IMG/VR virus record: IMGVR_UViG_3300003319_000064
Coordinates: 1-33,366 of that record
Length of the DNA stretch: 33,366 bases
Origin: a virus
Reading direction: 5' to 3' (one strand)
Each line of letters opens with the position of its first letter. Positions within the stretch are counted from its first letter, which is position 1. A model generated the notes under the pieces. The model did no database searches. It worked only from the letters and a program-made list of their open reading frames with translations, and was not told the origin of the DNA. This document shows, in pieces, positions 1-7,968 of the stretch. The translations under genes were made by a program, and so were the position numbers.

Positions 1-206
1 TCATTACCAAATGAGATAAACACTTTGCCTTCTTTCATCTCTAACTTACCGCTTTTGCTTAGATCTGTAGAATCTTTGGGGGCTAGTTGAGAAGCTAAGT
101 CGATAATGTCTTTACCCGCTGCTACTAAACCGTCTCTTGTACCTAATACAACAGCATCATTCATTGCAAAAAAGCGCTCTAACCTTATTTCTAATTCAAC
201 ACCCAT
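1..206 (-). CDS. Putative HK97 gp10-like tail-completion protein (partial)
   Basis: The first 68 residues are visible and the C-terminus lies beyond the window edge. The start ATG directly follows the TAA of the upstream gene at 207-614. The stretch DIIDLASQLAPKDSTDLSKS followed by a KVFISFG strand resembles HK97 gp10-type proteins, which usually carry a helix ending in LAP-D-TG-L and then a beta-rich part. Such proteins act at the head-tail junction or tail terminator. Its place after the head-closure-like gene agrees with this. Family assignment is inference from a short piece. Confidence 0.5.
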   Translation of the reverse strand, partial: MGVELEIRLERFFAMNDAVVLGTRDGLVAAGKDIIDLASQLAPKDSTDLSKSGKLEMKEGKVFISFGN

Positions 207-614
207 TTAACGTACCTCTTGTAATGTAATTACTAGCGCGGCAGTATATTCATTGTGCGGCGGTGCATATACTACTTCAAACCGACGATCCCTATCTAAC
301 TCCCGATCGTGGTAAATAATAACGTCGGATTCCTTCACATCTGTTCCATATGGTATTTGCATCTTAAATAGACCAGTGAATTGTGTTTGCTCTACTTGCC
401 GCATTTGAGCGGCTACATTAGCAACTTCGCTACCACTACGGACGATCAAGCGGCATGCTAATGTCTGTGCTGCTGCATATATTGGTTTTGATTCTCCATT
501 AACAACTGTTTCACCTGTACGCGATAATAACGAACACGTATCTATAAGAAACGCTGCTGCGCCAGCACGTATATGCGCTATATGGTTTTTTATATTAGCC
601 GCTGTTAGACTCAT
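207..614 (-). CDS. Putative head-closure / head-tail joining protein
   Basis: The product has 135 residues. An N-terminal helical part is followed by a beta-rich C-terminal half (FKMQIPYGTDVKESDVIIYH, then RRFEVVYAPPHNEYTAALVI), which is the layout of SPP1 gp16-like head-closure proteins. These form the ring between the connector and the tail. Its start overlaps the end of the upstream 181-residue gene by 20 bp, and the next gene begins right after its stop, so translation is coupled. No catalytic motif is seen. The family call is by pattern and gene order only. Confidence 0.5.
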   Translation of the reverse strand: MSLTAANIKNHIAHIRAGAAAFLIDTCSLLSRTGETVVNGESKPIYAAAQTLACRLIVRSGSEVANVAAQMRQVEQTQFTGLFKMQIPYGTDVKESDVIIYHDRELDRDRRFEVVYAPPHNEYTAALVITLQEVR

Positions 615-1140
615 GTTTTAATTCATCCATACGGTCCTGTATTGACTTAACAACACTTGTAGGACGGTCTAGCGCCTCTGCCATTGCTTTAACGCGTTCT
701 AGTGTTTGTGGACTTGTAATAGTAGTTAGCTCTTTTCTTAGTGCGGGCAATTGTTTTATTGATGCTAACTTAATAACTTGTATATCAGTAAGCATGTTTG
801 CGGTGTTTATCTCAGGAGCAGCTTCAGTATATTCTTTTAACTTGCCCGCTTGTAATTGAAGTCTATTTAATTGCTGAAAAACACGATCCTCATTTGGATC
901 ATATGTCTCTAATACTTCTTCAAAGTATGTAAATACTTTCTGCGTAACGATCGTTGTATGATCCTTTGTATAAGGAGTATAATCGTAATTTTCGTCAGGT
1001 GTTGCTAATATAAATTCAATTCGTACTGTAGGATTAAGCGGATCTTGTCGTATACCTGTTATTGGTTCTACTGTTGTGCGTACATAACGCTTATATACTC
1101 TATCTGCTAATTCTACAAATTGATGGTTTTTTGATTTCAT
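595..1140 (-). CDS. Unknown head-region protein
   Basis: The product has 181 residues and I do not recognise it. It is acidic and mostly helical, with a helix-rich second half (residues about 80-175) and no cysteines. It lies between the capsid/HNH block and the head-closure-like gene, the usual place for a connector (head-tail adaptor) protein, so a structural role is likely but unproven. An AAAAGGAG ribosome site lies 8 nt before the ATG, and a GC-rich island (1161-1168) lies just upstream of it. Confidence 0.6.
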   Translation of the reverse strand: MKSKNHQFVELADRVYKRYVRTTVEPITGIRQDPLNPTVRIEFILATPDENYDYTPYTKDHTTIVTQKVFTYFEEVLETYDPNEDRVFQQLNRLQLQAGKLKEYTEAAPEINTANMLTDIQVIKLASIKQLPALRKELTTITSPQTLERVKAMAEALDRPTSVVKSIQDRMDELKHESNSG

Positions 1141-1169
1141 GTTTACTCCTTTTATTTAATCCGCGCCGA

Positions 1170-1223
1170 TAATAAAAAGAAGTCCCTCTATACCATAACT
1201 ATAGTATAGTATAAAGGGACTTC
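1170..1223 (-). terminator. Intrinsic terminator after the HNH gene
   Basis: Read on the minus strand, GAAGTCCCTTTATAC pairs with GTATAGAGGGACTTC with one mismatch, forming a long hairpin, and CTTTTTATT follows. It lies between the stop of the HNH gene and the next head gene. It would end transcripts from the HNH gene's own promoter, or reduce read-through into 595-1140. Confidence 0.75.
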
Positions 1224-1256
1224 AGTTGATTTTCAAAGGGTCTGAGCGTTTATTAT

Positions 1257-1895
1257 TTATATGCCTTCGCCCATGTAACCCTCTGTTAGCTCTTTTTGAT
1301 AACGCTCTATTAGAATAGGATTGCGTTTATAAAAAGCTTTAGCATTATTACAGTTATGGCAAAGTATCTGATATGTATTCGGGTAGTTTTCTTTTATTAT
1401 TTCACGCAATACTTGATTACCATCACCAATACTACGTCTGTGTTCTGCACCATTATCATTTACATGGTCAATGGCTAAAAACTCATAATGCTTCTCTCCA
1501 CATATAACACATTTATTGCCATACGCCTCAAGCACTTTAATGCGTAATTTTTTATTCGAGTTTCTTTTGTTCTCTTTATGTTTACTGTGAGGTTTGTTTC
1601 TTTGTGCTTGCATGCGTTTAGCACCGCAAGATTTACAAAGATTCTTTACTCCTAAACGACAATTCTTATCTGGACATAACTTACTTATGTCTTTTTCACC
1701 GCAATCTCTACAACTACGCTCACGTAAAGATAAATCACCTGTATCATAACCATTACGATTAATACGTTGACGTTTACGATTACATGGATTACAGATCGAG
1801 CGATAGCCGCTTGAAGTCTTTTTATCCTTCAATAAATCATCGCTCGATCCACATTCTTTACATACTGGATTGTCTACCCGCTTAGTGCTATGCAT
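1257..1895 (-). CDS. HNH homing endonuclease with zinc-binding pairs
   Basis: The product has 212 residues from the ATG that follows an AAGGAG site; an ATG 27 bp further upstream would have that site inside the reading frame and is less likely. Four CxxC-type pairs in the N-terminal half (CKEC, CNPC, CRDC, CKSC) suggest zinc knuckles. The C-terminal domain has CVICGE, then AIDHVNDNG, then ILCHNCNNAK, the zinc-bound HNH nuclease pattern. The gene has its own promoter and terminator and sits immediately downstream of the intron-split capsid gene. This suggests a free-standing homing endonuclease, possibly the one that mobilises the neighbouring intron. Confidence 0.85.
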   Translation of the reverse strand: MHSTKRVDNPVCKECGSSDDLLKDKKTSSGYRSICNPCNRKRQRINRNGYDTGDLSLRERSCRDCGEKDISKLCPDKNCRLGVKNLCKSCGAKRMQAQRNKPHSKHKENKRNSNKKLRIKVLEAYGNKCVICGEKHYEFLAIDHVNDNGAEHRRSIGDGNQVLREIIKENYPNTYQILCHNCNNAKAFYKRNPILIERYQKELTEGYMGEGI

Positions 1896-1929
1896 AACTT
1901 GACTCCTTATAACTAATAACAATATACGC

Positions 1930-1958
1930 AGTATATCATACTATTTATATGTTGTCAA
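1930..1958 (-). promoter_or_regulatory. Sigma70-type promoter of the HNH gene
   Basis: On the minus strand TTGACA (1953-1958) is followed after exactly 17 bp by TATACT (1930-1935), about 35 bp before the HNH start codon. The gene can therefore be transcribed independently of the head operon. Confidence 0.75.
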
Positions 1959-1991
1959 ATCCAATACATAATGTGTTTTAAGGCATTACAA

Positions 1992-2646
1992 TCAGGTATT
2001 TGTGCGAATTATGCCGATGTTCTGCACGTCATCTACGATCATGCCAAATGCTTGCCATCCGTGTAGAACGTAGTTAGCTGGCTGTGTCGTAGGATCGGTA
2101 TAGTCCTGATACTCAAATCCGCCCATAAGTGCAATTTCACCTACTTGATCACCGATAACCAATACACGATCCGTAGGGATCATGCGCTGACTTGCATCAC
2201 GTAGACCGCCTGTAGCGTTAGCTGGTAGACGGTTACGGTATACTTGCGGTAATTCAATAAGTGGAATACCAAGATACGTACTTACTTTATTATTCTGCGC
2301 GAATTCATTTAGCTTATCTACAATCGGCACAAACGCATTAACGTTAGGTGATGTAGGTACAAATTCTCTGTACTGCGCAAATCTATAAATAGGCAATAAC
2401 GCTGCTCTTGAGCCTACAATTGCGCGTACTTGACCTGTATAGGCTAATAGTGTTTCAATCATAGCATCAAGTGCTGTTGCTGTTACACCAGTACCAGAAG
2501 CGTCAATATAGTTATTTGGCGTTAATCCGCTTGTCCATACAGACGTAAGTAGCGTAAATACCTTTGATACTATTTCATCAAACATATCTGCGCGTAACTC
2601 TGAACGCATCTGATCAACTGTGCCTACTTCTCCTGATGCAATTTCC
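1992..2646 (-). CDS. Major capsid protein, exon 2 (C-terminal two thirds)
   Basis: The open frame runs without a stop from about 2646 and starts with residues EIASGEVGTVDQMRSEL. An internal ATG at 2609 could be mistaken for a gene start, but the frame is open upstream of it and has no ribosome site there. The content (ASGEVGTVDQMRSELRADMF, then a long helix, a beta-rich part, and YVLHGWQAFGMIVDDVQNIG at the end) fits the second part of an HK97-fold capsid protein. Joined to exon 1 the protein would have about 325 residues, a normal size. The exact 3' splice site is inferred. Confidence 0.8.
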
Positions 2647-2859
2647 CATCATTATTATTACAAGGTCAATCATTTCTGTTGACACTGCATGTCACCATGC
2701 AGATTAGACTATATCACCATCCCTATAAAGGGAGCTAATCATGTAGTCGTTACACAACTCATTACGAGTTAGCACGGTATTGACTCCTATAGAAGTGTTC
2801 TACCGTTTTTAGATTAGTTTTACACGTTATATTATTATAACGCGGCGCATTATTTATTT
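2647..2859 (-). ncRNA. Group I intron in the major capsid gene
   Basis: The capsid reading frame breaks here and resumes in another frame, with no ORF inside. On the minus strand the segment has a core-like block ending GGTGATATAGTCTAA, matching the strongly conserved P7/3' strand of group I introns (GATATAGTC). A short hairpin GCATGgtgaCATGC follows. The 5' exon would end in GCGT, pairing with GCGC 12 nt into the intron as a short P1; the last intron base is G. Splicing at 2859/2647 restores one frame, giving ...TSHSVEIASGEV.... The intron is small, about 213 nt, with no endonuclease inside. The boundaries may be off by a few bases. Confidence 0.8.
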
Positions 2860-3182
2860 ACGCTGTGGGAAGTTCCTGCGATAAGACGATCAAACATAAA
2901 TGTCTGATATTCTAGGTAGTCTAGAACGTCTGTGAGATGTTTCGATCCCGGTACCATCGTGCGAATTGGATATCTGCCTCTACGTACTCTTCTACCACGT
3001 AGATCGCCCGGTTGCATTTGTGTTACGGGCATAAACGCAGAAAACAGATCGAGCGATAAGTGATTAGGCTGAATAACTTCTACTACAAGATCTGCATATG
3101 CAGTTCTTCTACCAGTTCTACCAGCATCTTGCGCCGTTCTCGCTACTTCTGCTACTGCTCTAGATAGTTGTTCTCTATCCAT
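2860..3182 (-). CDS. Major capsid protein, exon 1 (N-terminal third)
   Basis: About 107 residues up to the intron. Unspliced, the frame runs only four codons into the intron and ends at TAA (2850-2852). The start follows an AGAGG site. The N-terminal helix and the basic stretch DLRGRRVRRGRYPIRT, then DVLDYLEYQTFMFDRLIAGT, fit the N-arm and E-loop region of an HK97-type capsid subunit. The subunit would assemble into the prohead with the protease/scaffold encoded just upstream. Confidence 0.8.
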
Positions 3183-3209
3183 AGTTATTTCATTTACCTC
3201 TTTATTAGT

Positions 3210-3743
3210 TTAGTGCCATAGCGAGAATACAAGCAGTTCGTTTACCGTATTGTATTCTTCTGTTACGCCTACTGCCTCTGATTCAGTTGCAGTATATTCC
3301 CACTTCTTTGTAGATCCTACCTTGATCATGTTTCCCGGCACACGGATATTTGCTGAATCTACAAATGTTCCACTAGGAACCGCATATGTACCACCACGAT
3401 GCATCTGACCTAACTCACCAGATGTTAGCGTAGGATTCCATAATGTGCTCTTACCGACATTATAAAGCGTTGTTGTTTGTACTGGAAGTCCGTAACCACT
3501 TGCGGGATCTATTTGCGCTACTCTACCAGCAGTATACATTCGTTCGTCAGTAGGACGTGAAAAATCATCCGGTGTAGCAAATAGAATACCTACTCTATTT
3601 ACACTATTTTGGGGAGCTGACATAAGTACGGGAAGTTCATTACGTACACCAGATTGTGTCATAACAACAGGCACACCTTCTTGTAGACTTTCACCTACAA
3701 CACCACCACGTACATAATCGCTTAATCTTGCTACATGAGCCAT
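3210..3743 (-). CDS. Putative capsid decoration/stabilisation protein
   Basis: The product has 177 residues and is largely beta-rich. It contains a run of short strands such as GVPVVMTQSGVRNELPVLM and TYAVPSGTFVDSANIRVPG, with no cysteine or catalytic motif. It is encoded between the prohead protease/scaffold and the major capsid gene, the usual place for a head decoration protein that clamps the capsid surface. The assignment is from position and composition; I do not recognise the family from sequence alone. Confidence 0.55.
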   Translation of the reverse strand: MAHVARLSDYVRGGVVGESLQEGVPVVMTQSGVRNELPVLMSAPQNSVNRVGILFATPDDFSRPTDERMYTAGRVAQIDPASGYGLPVQTTTLYNVGKSTLWNPTLTSGELGQMHRGGTYAVPSGTFVDSANIRVPGNMIKVGSTKKWEYTATESEAVGVTEEYNTVNELLVFSLWH

Positions 3744-3767
3744 CTATAATTTACCTCTGTAAGTTAT

Positions 3768-4880
3768 TTACTTGCCGCGATCTCTTAATGCTGCGGCGAT
3801 TACTTTTACATTCATTATATCAGTTTCACTTGAAGGCTCAGGTATAATAGGCTTATCAAGTGACGCTGTTGCTGATTTACCTTTCACTGCGGTAAGATCG
3901 GCAATATATTGTGTAAATGTTTCTTCTGACATGCCTAGATAAAATGCTTTACGATCCTCTACATTTGCTATTTCAATACCTGCTTCGCTTAGTTTTACTT
4001 TGCGCGCAGTTAATAACTCTGCTTCTCGTTTATCGCTCTCTATCTGCTGTATCTGATCCTTTAATGCTGTTAGCTCTGCTTGTGCTGCTTCTGCTAATCC
4101 TGCTCTTTCCTTGAGATCATTGAACTGCTTTTGAATACTAGAAATAAGTTTTTCAAAATTACCCGCTAACGATGACATATCATCGGTTGCAAGCTTTTGC
4201 TCTATTTCGTATGTTTGATCAAACATGTTCCATAAACCTTCATAAATGGTGGATAGAACATTCATAGCACTCGATAGATCGTCTTGTAGAGATACTACAT
4301 CTGATGCCTGAGCAACATCAGTAGTGTCGTTCTTTGCCATGCTTAACCTCTTATTATTTGCGTCTTTAGCTTTTAACTCTTCTGCTATAGCTAATACGCG
4401 TGTGCGAGACGGACCATAAGCCGGTGTATGCACAATACATGTTCCGGCAAATACACATCCTTGTAGCCATTGTACATCATTCTGATCTATCTCTAATTTC
4501 TCGTAATAGATCTCCCACGATGTACCAATGCCTTCGGCAAACGCAACTCTAAGATGATTGGCGATGTCATCATATATTTCATTCCAAACAACTGCTTCTC
4601 CAGCAATAACATCTCTTCCGTTATCAGTAGATTCAAAAGCACTTACGATCGGACCTATTGGTATTGCCCCAACGTGACCATTGATCTCTCCATCAAAATT
4701 AATTTTCAATGGCATATTTAATGCGCTATTAATAATATTCTGTTTTTCTGATACGGGAATAGCTTGTTTGTTGCCGTTTGGTTCAAAATCGGTTAGAATG
4801 AGTTCTAATCGCGTTTGTAGTGGATGTGTTTGATCTGCCACAGCACGTATATAACCATTGACTAATATACTCTCTGGCAT
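3768..4880 (-). CDS. Prohead protease fused to scaffold domain
   Basis: The product has 370 residues. The N-terminal half (about 1-170) looks like a phage prohead protease: an early NGHVGAIPIG segment, the GEAVVWNEIY strand, then GIGTSWEIYYEK and AYGPSRTRVLAIAEE. The C-terminal half (about 200-340) is a long charged coiled coil rich in K, E, Q and A, as in scaffolding proteins, with a short tail. A protease-scaffold fusion cuts itself and the capsid protein during head maturation. Gene order (protease, decoration, capsid) supports it. The exact catalytic residues cannot be assigned with confidence. Confidence 0.65.
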   Translation of the reverse strand: MPESILVNGYIRAVADQTHPLQTRLELILTDFEPNGNKQAIPVSEKQNIINSALNMPLKINFDGEINGHVGAIPIGPIVSAFESTDNGRDVIAGEAVVWNEIYDDIANHLRVAFAEGIGTSWEIYYEKLEIDQNDVQWLQGCVFAGTCIVHTPAYGPSRTRVLAIAEELKAKDANNKRLSMAKNDTTDVAQASDVVSLQDDLSSAMNVLSTIYEGLWNMFDQTYEIEQKLATDDMSSLAGNFEKLISSIQKQFNDLKERAGLAEAAQAELTALKDQIQQIESDKREAELLTARKVKLSEAGIEIANVEDRKAFYLGMSEETFTQYIADLTAVKGKSATASLDKPIIPEPSSETDIMNVKVIAAALRDRGK

Positions 4881-4931
4881 ATCTAACCTCTGATAAAAAT
4901 ATTCATCTCTAAAAATAATAGTCGGAGTTTA

Positions 4932-5363
4932 TTAACAACGATCATATTCTTTTAAGATGGTTCTTACTGTTAAATAACTTACTTTGTTATTAAGTTTATT
5001 TGCTATGGCTCTAAGTGATAATGTGCGCGGAGTTATTCTGAGTCTTGTCTCTTCTTTACTTCGATCATATATATCAAGAATTGCTTGAATGATCCTCCAG
5101 TCAGTAGACGGTCTGCCTATATTACGTTTTGCTAACAATTCTGGCTTTTCATGTGAACCGTATATGTCTGTAGTACTGCTATAGGGTATACTATAACGCT
5201 CTCTACGATCTATAGCGTCTTGAATTGCCTGTTGCTGTGCTAGTTGTATAAACCATTGCTCATGCATACTTTGTTTATGTTCTATATAACATGCAGAGCA
5301 TAATTTTCGATGTGAGGGTATTTTTTCTGTGCATAAGACGCACGTTCTGGTGTAGTAATGCAA
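4932..5363 (-). CDS. Zinc-ribbon / helix-turn-helix DNA-binding protein
   Basis: The product has 143 residues, starting at TTG, which sits 7 nt after a perfect AGGAG. The N-terminus has CVLCTEK and CSACY, a four-cysteine zinc ribbon. The C-terminal half holds GRPSTDWRIIQAILDIY and LSLRAIANKLNNKVSYLTVR, a helix-turn-helix with an AT-hook-like GRP. Similar folds occur in phage regulators and in DNA-binding parts of homing endonucleases. It is the first gene of the leftward operon, next to the divergent control region, so a regulatory role is plausible. Confidence 0.55.
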   Translation of the reverse strand: MHYYTRTCVLCTEKIPSHRKLCSACYIEHKQSMHEQWFIQLAQQQAIQDAIDRRERYSIPYSSTTDIYGSHEKPELLAKRNIGRPSTDWRIIQAILDIYDRSKEETRLRITPRTLSLRAIANKLNNKVSYLTVRTILKEYDRC

Positions 5364-5693
5364 TGATAAACTCCTATGTTAAATAACTCGGCGGGTTATT
5401 ACGAAGTCTCTTATAGCCTATGTATAATGCGCCGCGTTATTTTCGTAATGGACTAATGGTACACGCGCATGACAGCATCTATTATACAGTATATTATAAC
5501 GCATAACATGTATAAAGAATCTATTAATACTCTTTACAATAAAATACGTAAAATCCTATATATATATATATACATGAATCATGATCTAGAATCTGTAAAT
5601 AGATTCCATGATTCATGTATATAAGATTCCATGATTCAATATAAGATTCATGTAATACTATTTATAATAGAGTATGTGTATAGAGCATCATGT
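5364..5693. repeat. AT-rich leader/control region with palindromes and direct repeats
   Basis: No gene is seen here. There is a run of alternating AT (about 5557-5571). TACATGAATCATG (5571-5583) pairs with CATGATTCATGTA (5608-5620), and inside it GAATCT pairs with AGATTC. AGATTCCATGATTCA occurs twice, at 5601-5615 and 5624-5638, with a truncated third copy at 5644. Two GC-rich islands (5389-5395, 5429-5436) face the leftward gene. Repeats, AT richness and the turn in gene direction suit an operator cluster or a replication origin. Confidence 0.6.
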
Positions 5694-5722
5694 ATCTTAC
5701 ACGATAACTGAATTATTGTCAA
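5694..5722 (-). promoter_or_regulatory. Leftward promoter for the head operon
   Basis: On the minus strand TTGACA (5717-5722), a 17-bp spacer and TAAGAT (5694-5699). The transcript would carry a ~330-nt leader before the first leftward gene. Confidence 0.75.
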
Positions 5723-5726
5723 GTGC

Positions 5727-5755
5727 TTGACACAGACCTAAGAGTGTGTTATACT
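5727..5755 (+). promoter_or_regulatory. Rightward promoter, back-to-back with the leftward one
   Basis: TTGACA (5727-5732), a 17-bp spacer and TATACT (5750-5755). The two divergent -35 boxes together form the inverted repeat TTGTCAAG-TG-CTTGACA, so one protein or polymerase may control both directions. Confidence 0.8.
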
Positions 5756-5787
5756 CGCAGAGTATTGCCGACAGAGAAAGGAATCTT

Positions 5788-6180
5788 ATGACAGACATTA
5801 CTATTAACTCTCATAGATATAAAATACCAGATGAGCTAGAAATAAACCCGGCGCTGATAATTCACGAAGAATTAGGTTATGTGCGAGTAGCTGTAGGTAA
5901 ACCGGATATACCAGAAGATCAAAAAGAAGCATATACTACATTAATCAGTGAACTTACGCGTATAGAGCCAGAACCATACGTACAACAGATTACTTTTACC
6001 GTAGGAACTAAAATACTTTCCTTTAGACCAGCGTATATAACGGTATCTGAAAAATCATTTGGAACGTTTGTTGATATAGAGACAACACTAGACGGATATA
6101 CTTACAAGGAGAAATCAATAAAAGATGAAGTTAAAGATCGTAAAAAGCCGCGCAGTAAAAGTAAACCTGATTCGCTGTAA
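5788..6180 (+). CDS. Unknown protein, first gene of rightward operon
   Basis: The product has 130 residues from the ATG that follows GAGAAAGGA; an upstream in-frame ATG lies inside the promoter -10 box and cannot be used. It is acidic with a very basic, lysine-rich tail (DRKKPRSKSKPDSL). I do not recognise a family. The next gene starts 56 bp before its stop. Confidence 0.6.
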   Translation: MTDITINSHRYKIPDELEINPALIIHEELGYVRVAVGKPDIPEDQKEAYTTLISELTRIEPEPYVQQITFTVGTKILSFRPAYITVSEKSFGTFVDIETTLDGYTYKEKSIKDEVKDRKKPRSKSKPDSL

Positions 6181-6454
6181 TATAGAAATGCTTAGTGATG
6201 AAGGAAATATAACTGAATACGAGATCGTAGTTAATACCGAAGATTTTACACAAATGTCTGTAGATGGTGGTGTAACTGAAATGCGTATTGATATACCGAC
6301 ATTACAAGAAGAAATAACAGGTCAAGTTATGGAGCTGTTTCTGACTGGTGGTGTTGCAAACGCATTAAACTCTCGCCCGATCGAATGGGTTGTAACCAAT
6401 ACAACACCAGAAACAGAGGTTGTATCTGATGATTCAATATCTACTGATAGTTAA
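6125..6454 (+). CDS. Unknown small acidic protein
   Basis: The product has 109 residues with a mixed strand/helix pattern (EYEIVVNTEDFTQM, TEMRIDIPTLQEEITGQ) and an acidic, serine-rich tail. It overlaps the previous gene by 56 bp and the next by about 26 bp, so the three are translationally linked. The pattern 'EIVVNTEDFTQMS...' resembles 'RIMLNATQMDLLL...' in the next protein, so the two may be distant relatives. No function can be assigned. Confidence 0.5.
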   Translation: MKLKIVKSRAVKVNLIRCNIEMLSDEGNITEYEIVVNTEDFTQMSVDGGVTEMRIDIPTLQEEITGQVMELFLTGGVANALNSRPIEWVVTNTTPETEVVSDDSISTDS

Positions 6455-6620
6455 TGATGATGAAACAATAACGGTGGTTAAGGTTGTCGGATCAAAACAA
6501 GTATCCTCATATCGGATTATGTTAAATGCAACTCAAATGGATTTACTATTAGAAACGTTCGTTCAGCAAATACCATTATCGCACGGTATGAAAATAGCCT
6601 ATGGTGAGGAAGAAAAATGA
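6429..6620 (+). CDS. Unknown small protein
   Basis: The product has 63 residues from ATG 6429; a TTG at 6420 is an alternative start. It overlaps its neighbours on both sides, ending with ATGA that starts the next gene. Its strand-helix layout is like that of the preceding gene, suggesting a small duplicated domain. Function unknown. Confidence 0.5.
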   Translation: MIQYLLIVNDDETITVVKVVGSKQVSSYRIMLNATQMDLLLETFVQQIPLSHGMKIAYGEEEK

Positions 6621-7117
6621 ATATTATATATCAAAAAAATTTCCCATTCCCGCCGCAATTCAAATTATACGGCGGCGTTGATCCACAACCGCTATATTTA
6701 GGTAATAACGCATGGCTCGTAGCAGTTACGGGATCTATACATACGGGATCTATACAAGGAGATAAATCTACTTTTGGTGCGTATATTTTCTATTGGGACG
6801 GCGTAAATACAGCTCAGATGATCGGTAGCCGGATTGCTAATAGTCGGAGTGTAAATGCAATAAAAGAACAGCATGTATGGAATTGGGCTATACAAGGTGA
6901 TAACGGTAATGATACGTTACTTTTATCTATTGTTGATGGTTTAGAAACACATAATAATCCCGCGCAGGTTATTCAAATAGATTTACCTCCTGCTAGATGG
7001 ATAGGTGATGATAACTATTCCTTAACAGAAGCACTCATAAAAACAAAGCTGCGACTAACAGATACACTTGTAAATGCTATTAGAGATGCCCTTATAAAGA
7101 ACGGTTTAGCTAAATAA
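6617..7117 (+). CDS. Unknown protein, possibly structural
   Basis: The product has 166 residues, beta-rich in the first two thirds, with aromatic and glycine-rich strands (NAWLVAVTGSIHTGSI, GAYIFYWDG), and helical at the end (TDTLVNAIRDALIKNG). It starts in the ATGA overlap with the upstream gene and its last base is shared with the next start codon. No signal peptide or cysteine is seen. I do not recognise a family. Confidence 0.55.
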   Translation: MNIIYQKNFPFPPQFKLYGGVDPQPLYLGNNAWLVAVTGSIHTGSIQGDKSTFGAYIFYWDGVNTAQMIGSRIANSRSVNAIKEQHVWNWAIQGDNGNDTLLLSIVDGLETHNNPAQVIQIDLPPARWIGDDNYSLTEALIKTKLRLTDTLVNAIRDALIKNGLAK

Positions 7118-7326
7118 TGTCTGCTTGTATTATATGTAAGAGCAGTAAGGCGCTTGTTAGAAGCATGTGTAATACATGTTATAATAGATTATGGCGCGAA
7201 GGATTATTAGAAAGAACATACGAATCACATGAATGTTGCTTTATTTGTGGTAAAGCTCATGTAGCTAAAGGACTTTGTAGAACGCATTATATGCAAATGT
7301 ATAGAGCAGTAAGGAGTAATGAATGA
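7117..7326 (+). CDS. Small double zinc-finger protein
   Basis: The product has 69 residues with two similar modules: CIICK...[10 protein letters not shown] and CCFICGK...[11 protein letters not shown]. Each has paired cysteines or Cys/His able to bind zinc, as in the DNA-recognition parts of phage HNH proteins. The gene overlaps dcd by 4 bp. It is probably a DNA- or RNA-binding accessory protein; no nuclease core is present. Confidence 0.6.
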   Translation: MSACIICKSSKALVRSMCNTCYNRLWREGLLERTYESHECCFICGKAHVAKGLCRTHYMQMYRAVRSNE

Positions 7327-7877
7327 GCATTAAGGCTGATAGATGGATACAACATATGGCTGAAACGCAAGATATGATTGAGCCATTTGTAGCTAATCAA
7401 ATACGTGCGGGGATTATATCATATGGGCTATCTTCATATGGATATGATATACGTATTGCTAATGAATTTAAGGTCTTTACGAATGTATTTAATACGCTCG
7501 TAGATCCTAAGAACTTTGATCCTAAATCATTTGTTGATATAACAGCCGATTACTGCGATATTCCACCTAACTCATTTGCATTAGCGAGAACAGTTGAATT
7601 TTTTAGAATCCCGCGCAATGTATTAGCGATTTGTTTGGGTAAATCAACCTATGCCAGATGTGGGATAATAATAAATACAACGCCGTTTGAACCGGGATGG
7701 CGTGGTTATGCTACCTTAGAACTAACAAACAGCACTCCATTACCAGCTAGAATATATGCTAATGAGGGTATAGGACAATTGTTATTCTTTGAAAGCGATG
7801 AAGAATGCATGGTATCGTATGCGGATAAATACGGTAAGTATCAAGATCAAATAGGGGTTGTATCTCCGCGCATTTGA
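7323..7877 (+). CDS. dcd: dCTP deaminase
   Basis: The product has 184 residues. It converts dCTP to dUTP (or dUMP in bifunctional forms) for the phage's thymidylate supply. Family signatures are visible: [10 protein letters not shown] near the N-terminus, the [13 protein letters not shown] segment (substrate-binding Lys-Ser and nearby Arg), and [15 protein letters not shown], whose LEL glutamate matches the catalytic residue. The length is normal for the trimeric Dcd family of the dUTPase fold. The gene starts in an ATGA overlap with the zinc-finger gene and is followed by a promoter for the next gene. Confidence 0.9.
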   Translation: MSIKADRWIQHMAETQDMIEPFVANQIRAGIISYGLSSYGYDIRIANEFKVFTNVFNTLVDPKNFDPKSFVDITADYCDIPPNSFALARTVEFFRIPRNVLAICLGKSTYARCGIIINTTPFEPGWRGYATLELTNSTPLPARIYANEGIGQLLFFESDEECMVSYADKYGKYQDQIGVVSPRI

Positions 7878-7902
7878 CAAAAGTAGAAAAATAGTATATA
7901 AT
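7874..7902 (+). promoter_or_regulatory. Sigma70-type promoter
   Basis: TTGACA (7874-7879), a 17-bp spacer and TATAAT (7897-7902), starting within the dcd stop codon. It drives the secreted-protein gene. A weak hairpin, AAGGA (about 7911) with TCCTT (about 7934) followed by a T-rich tail, lies in the leader and might act as an attenuator. Confidence 0.85.
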
Positions 7903-7968
7903 ACGTTTTCAAGGATTATCAAATGGGATGGTCCTTATTTTATTACCGAGAGGTAACAATAGAAAACG

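Noticed and set aside
2609-3182. Two separate capsid-type genes instead of one split gene
   Set aside because: The downstream frame stays open about 37 bp upstream of its first ATG, has no ribosome site, and a group I core lies between the parts.
5557-5640. CRISPR array
   Set aside because: Only two to three short palindromic repeats without unique spacers of constant length; better explained as operator or origin repeats.
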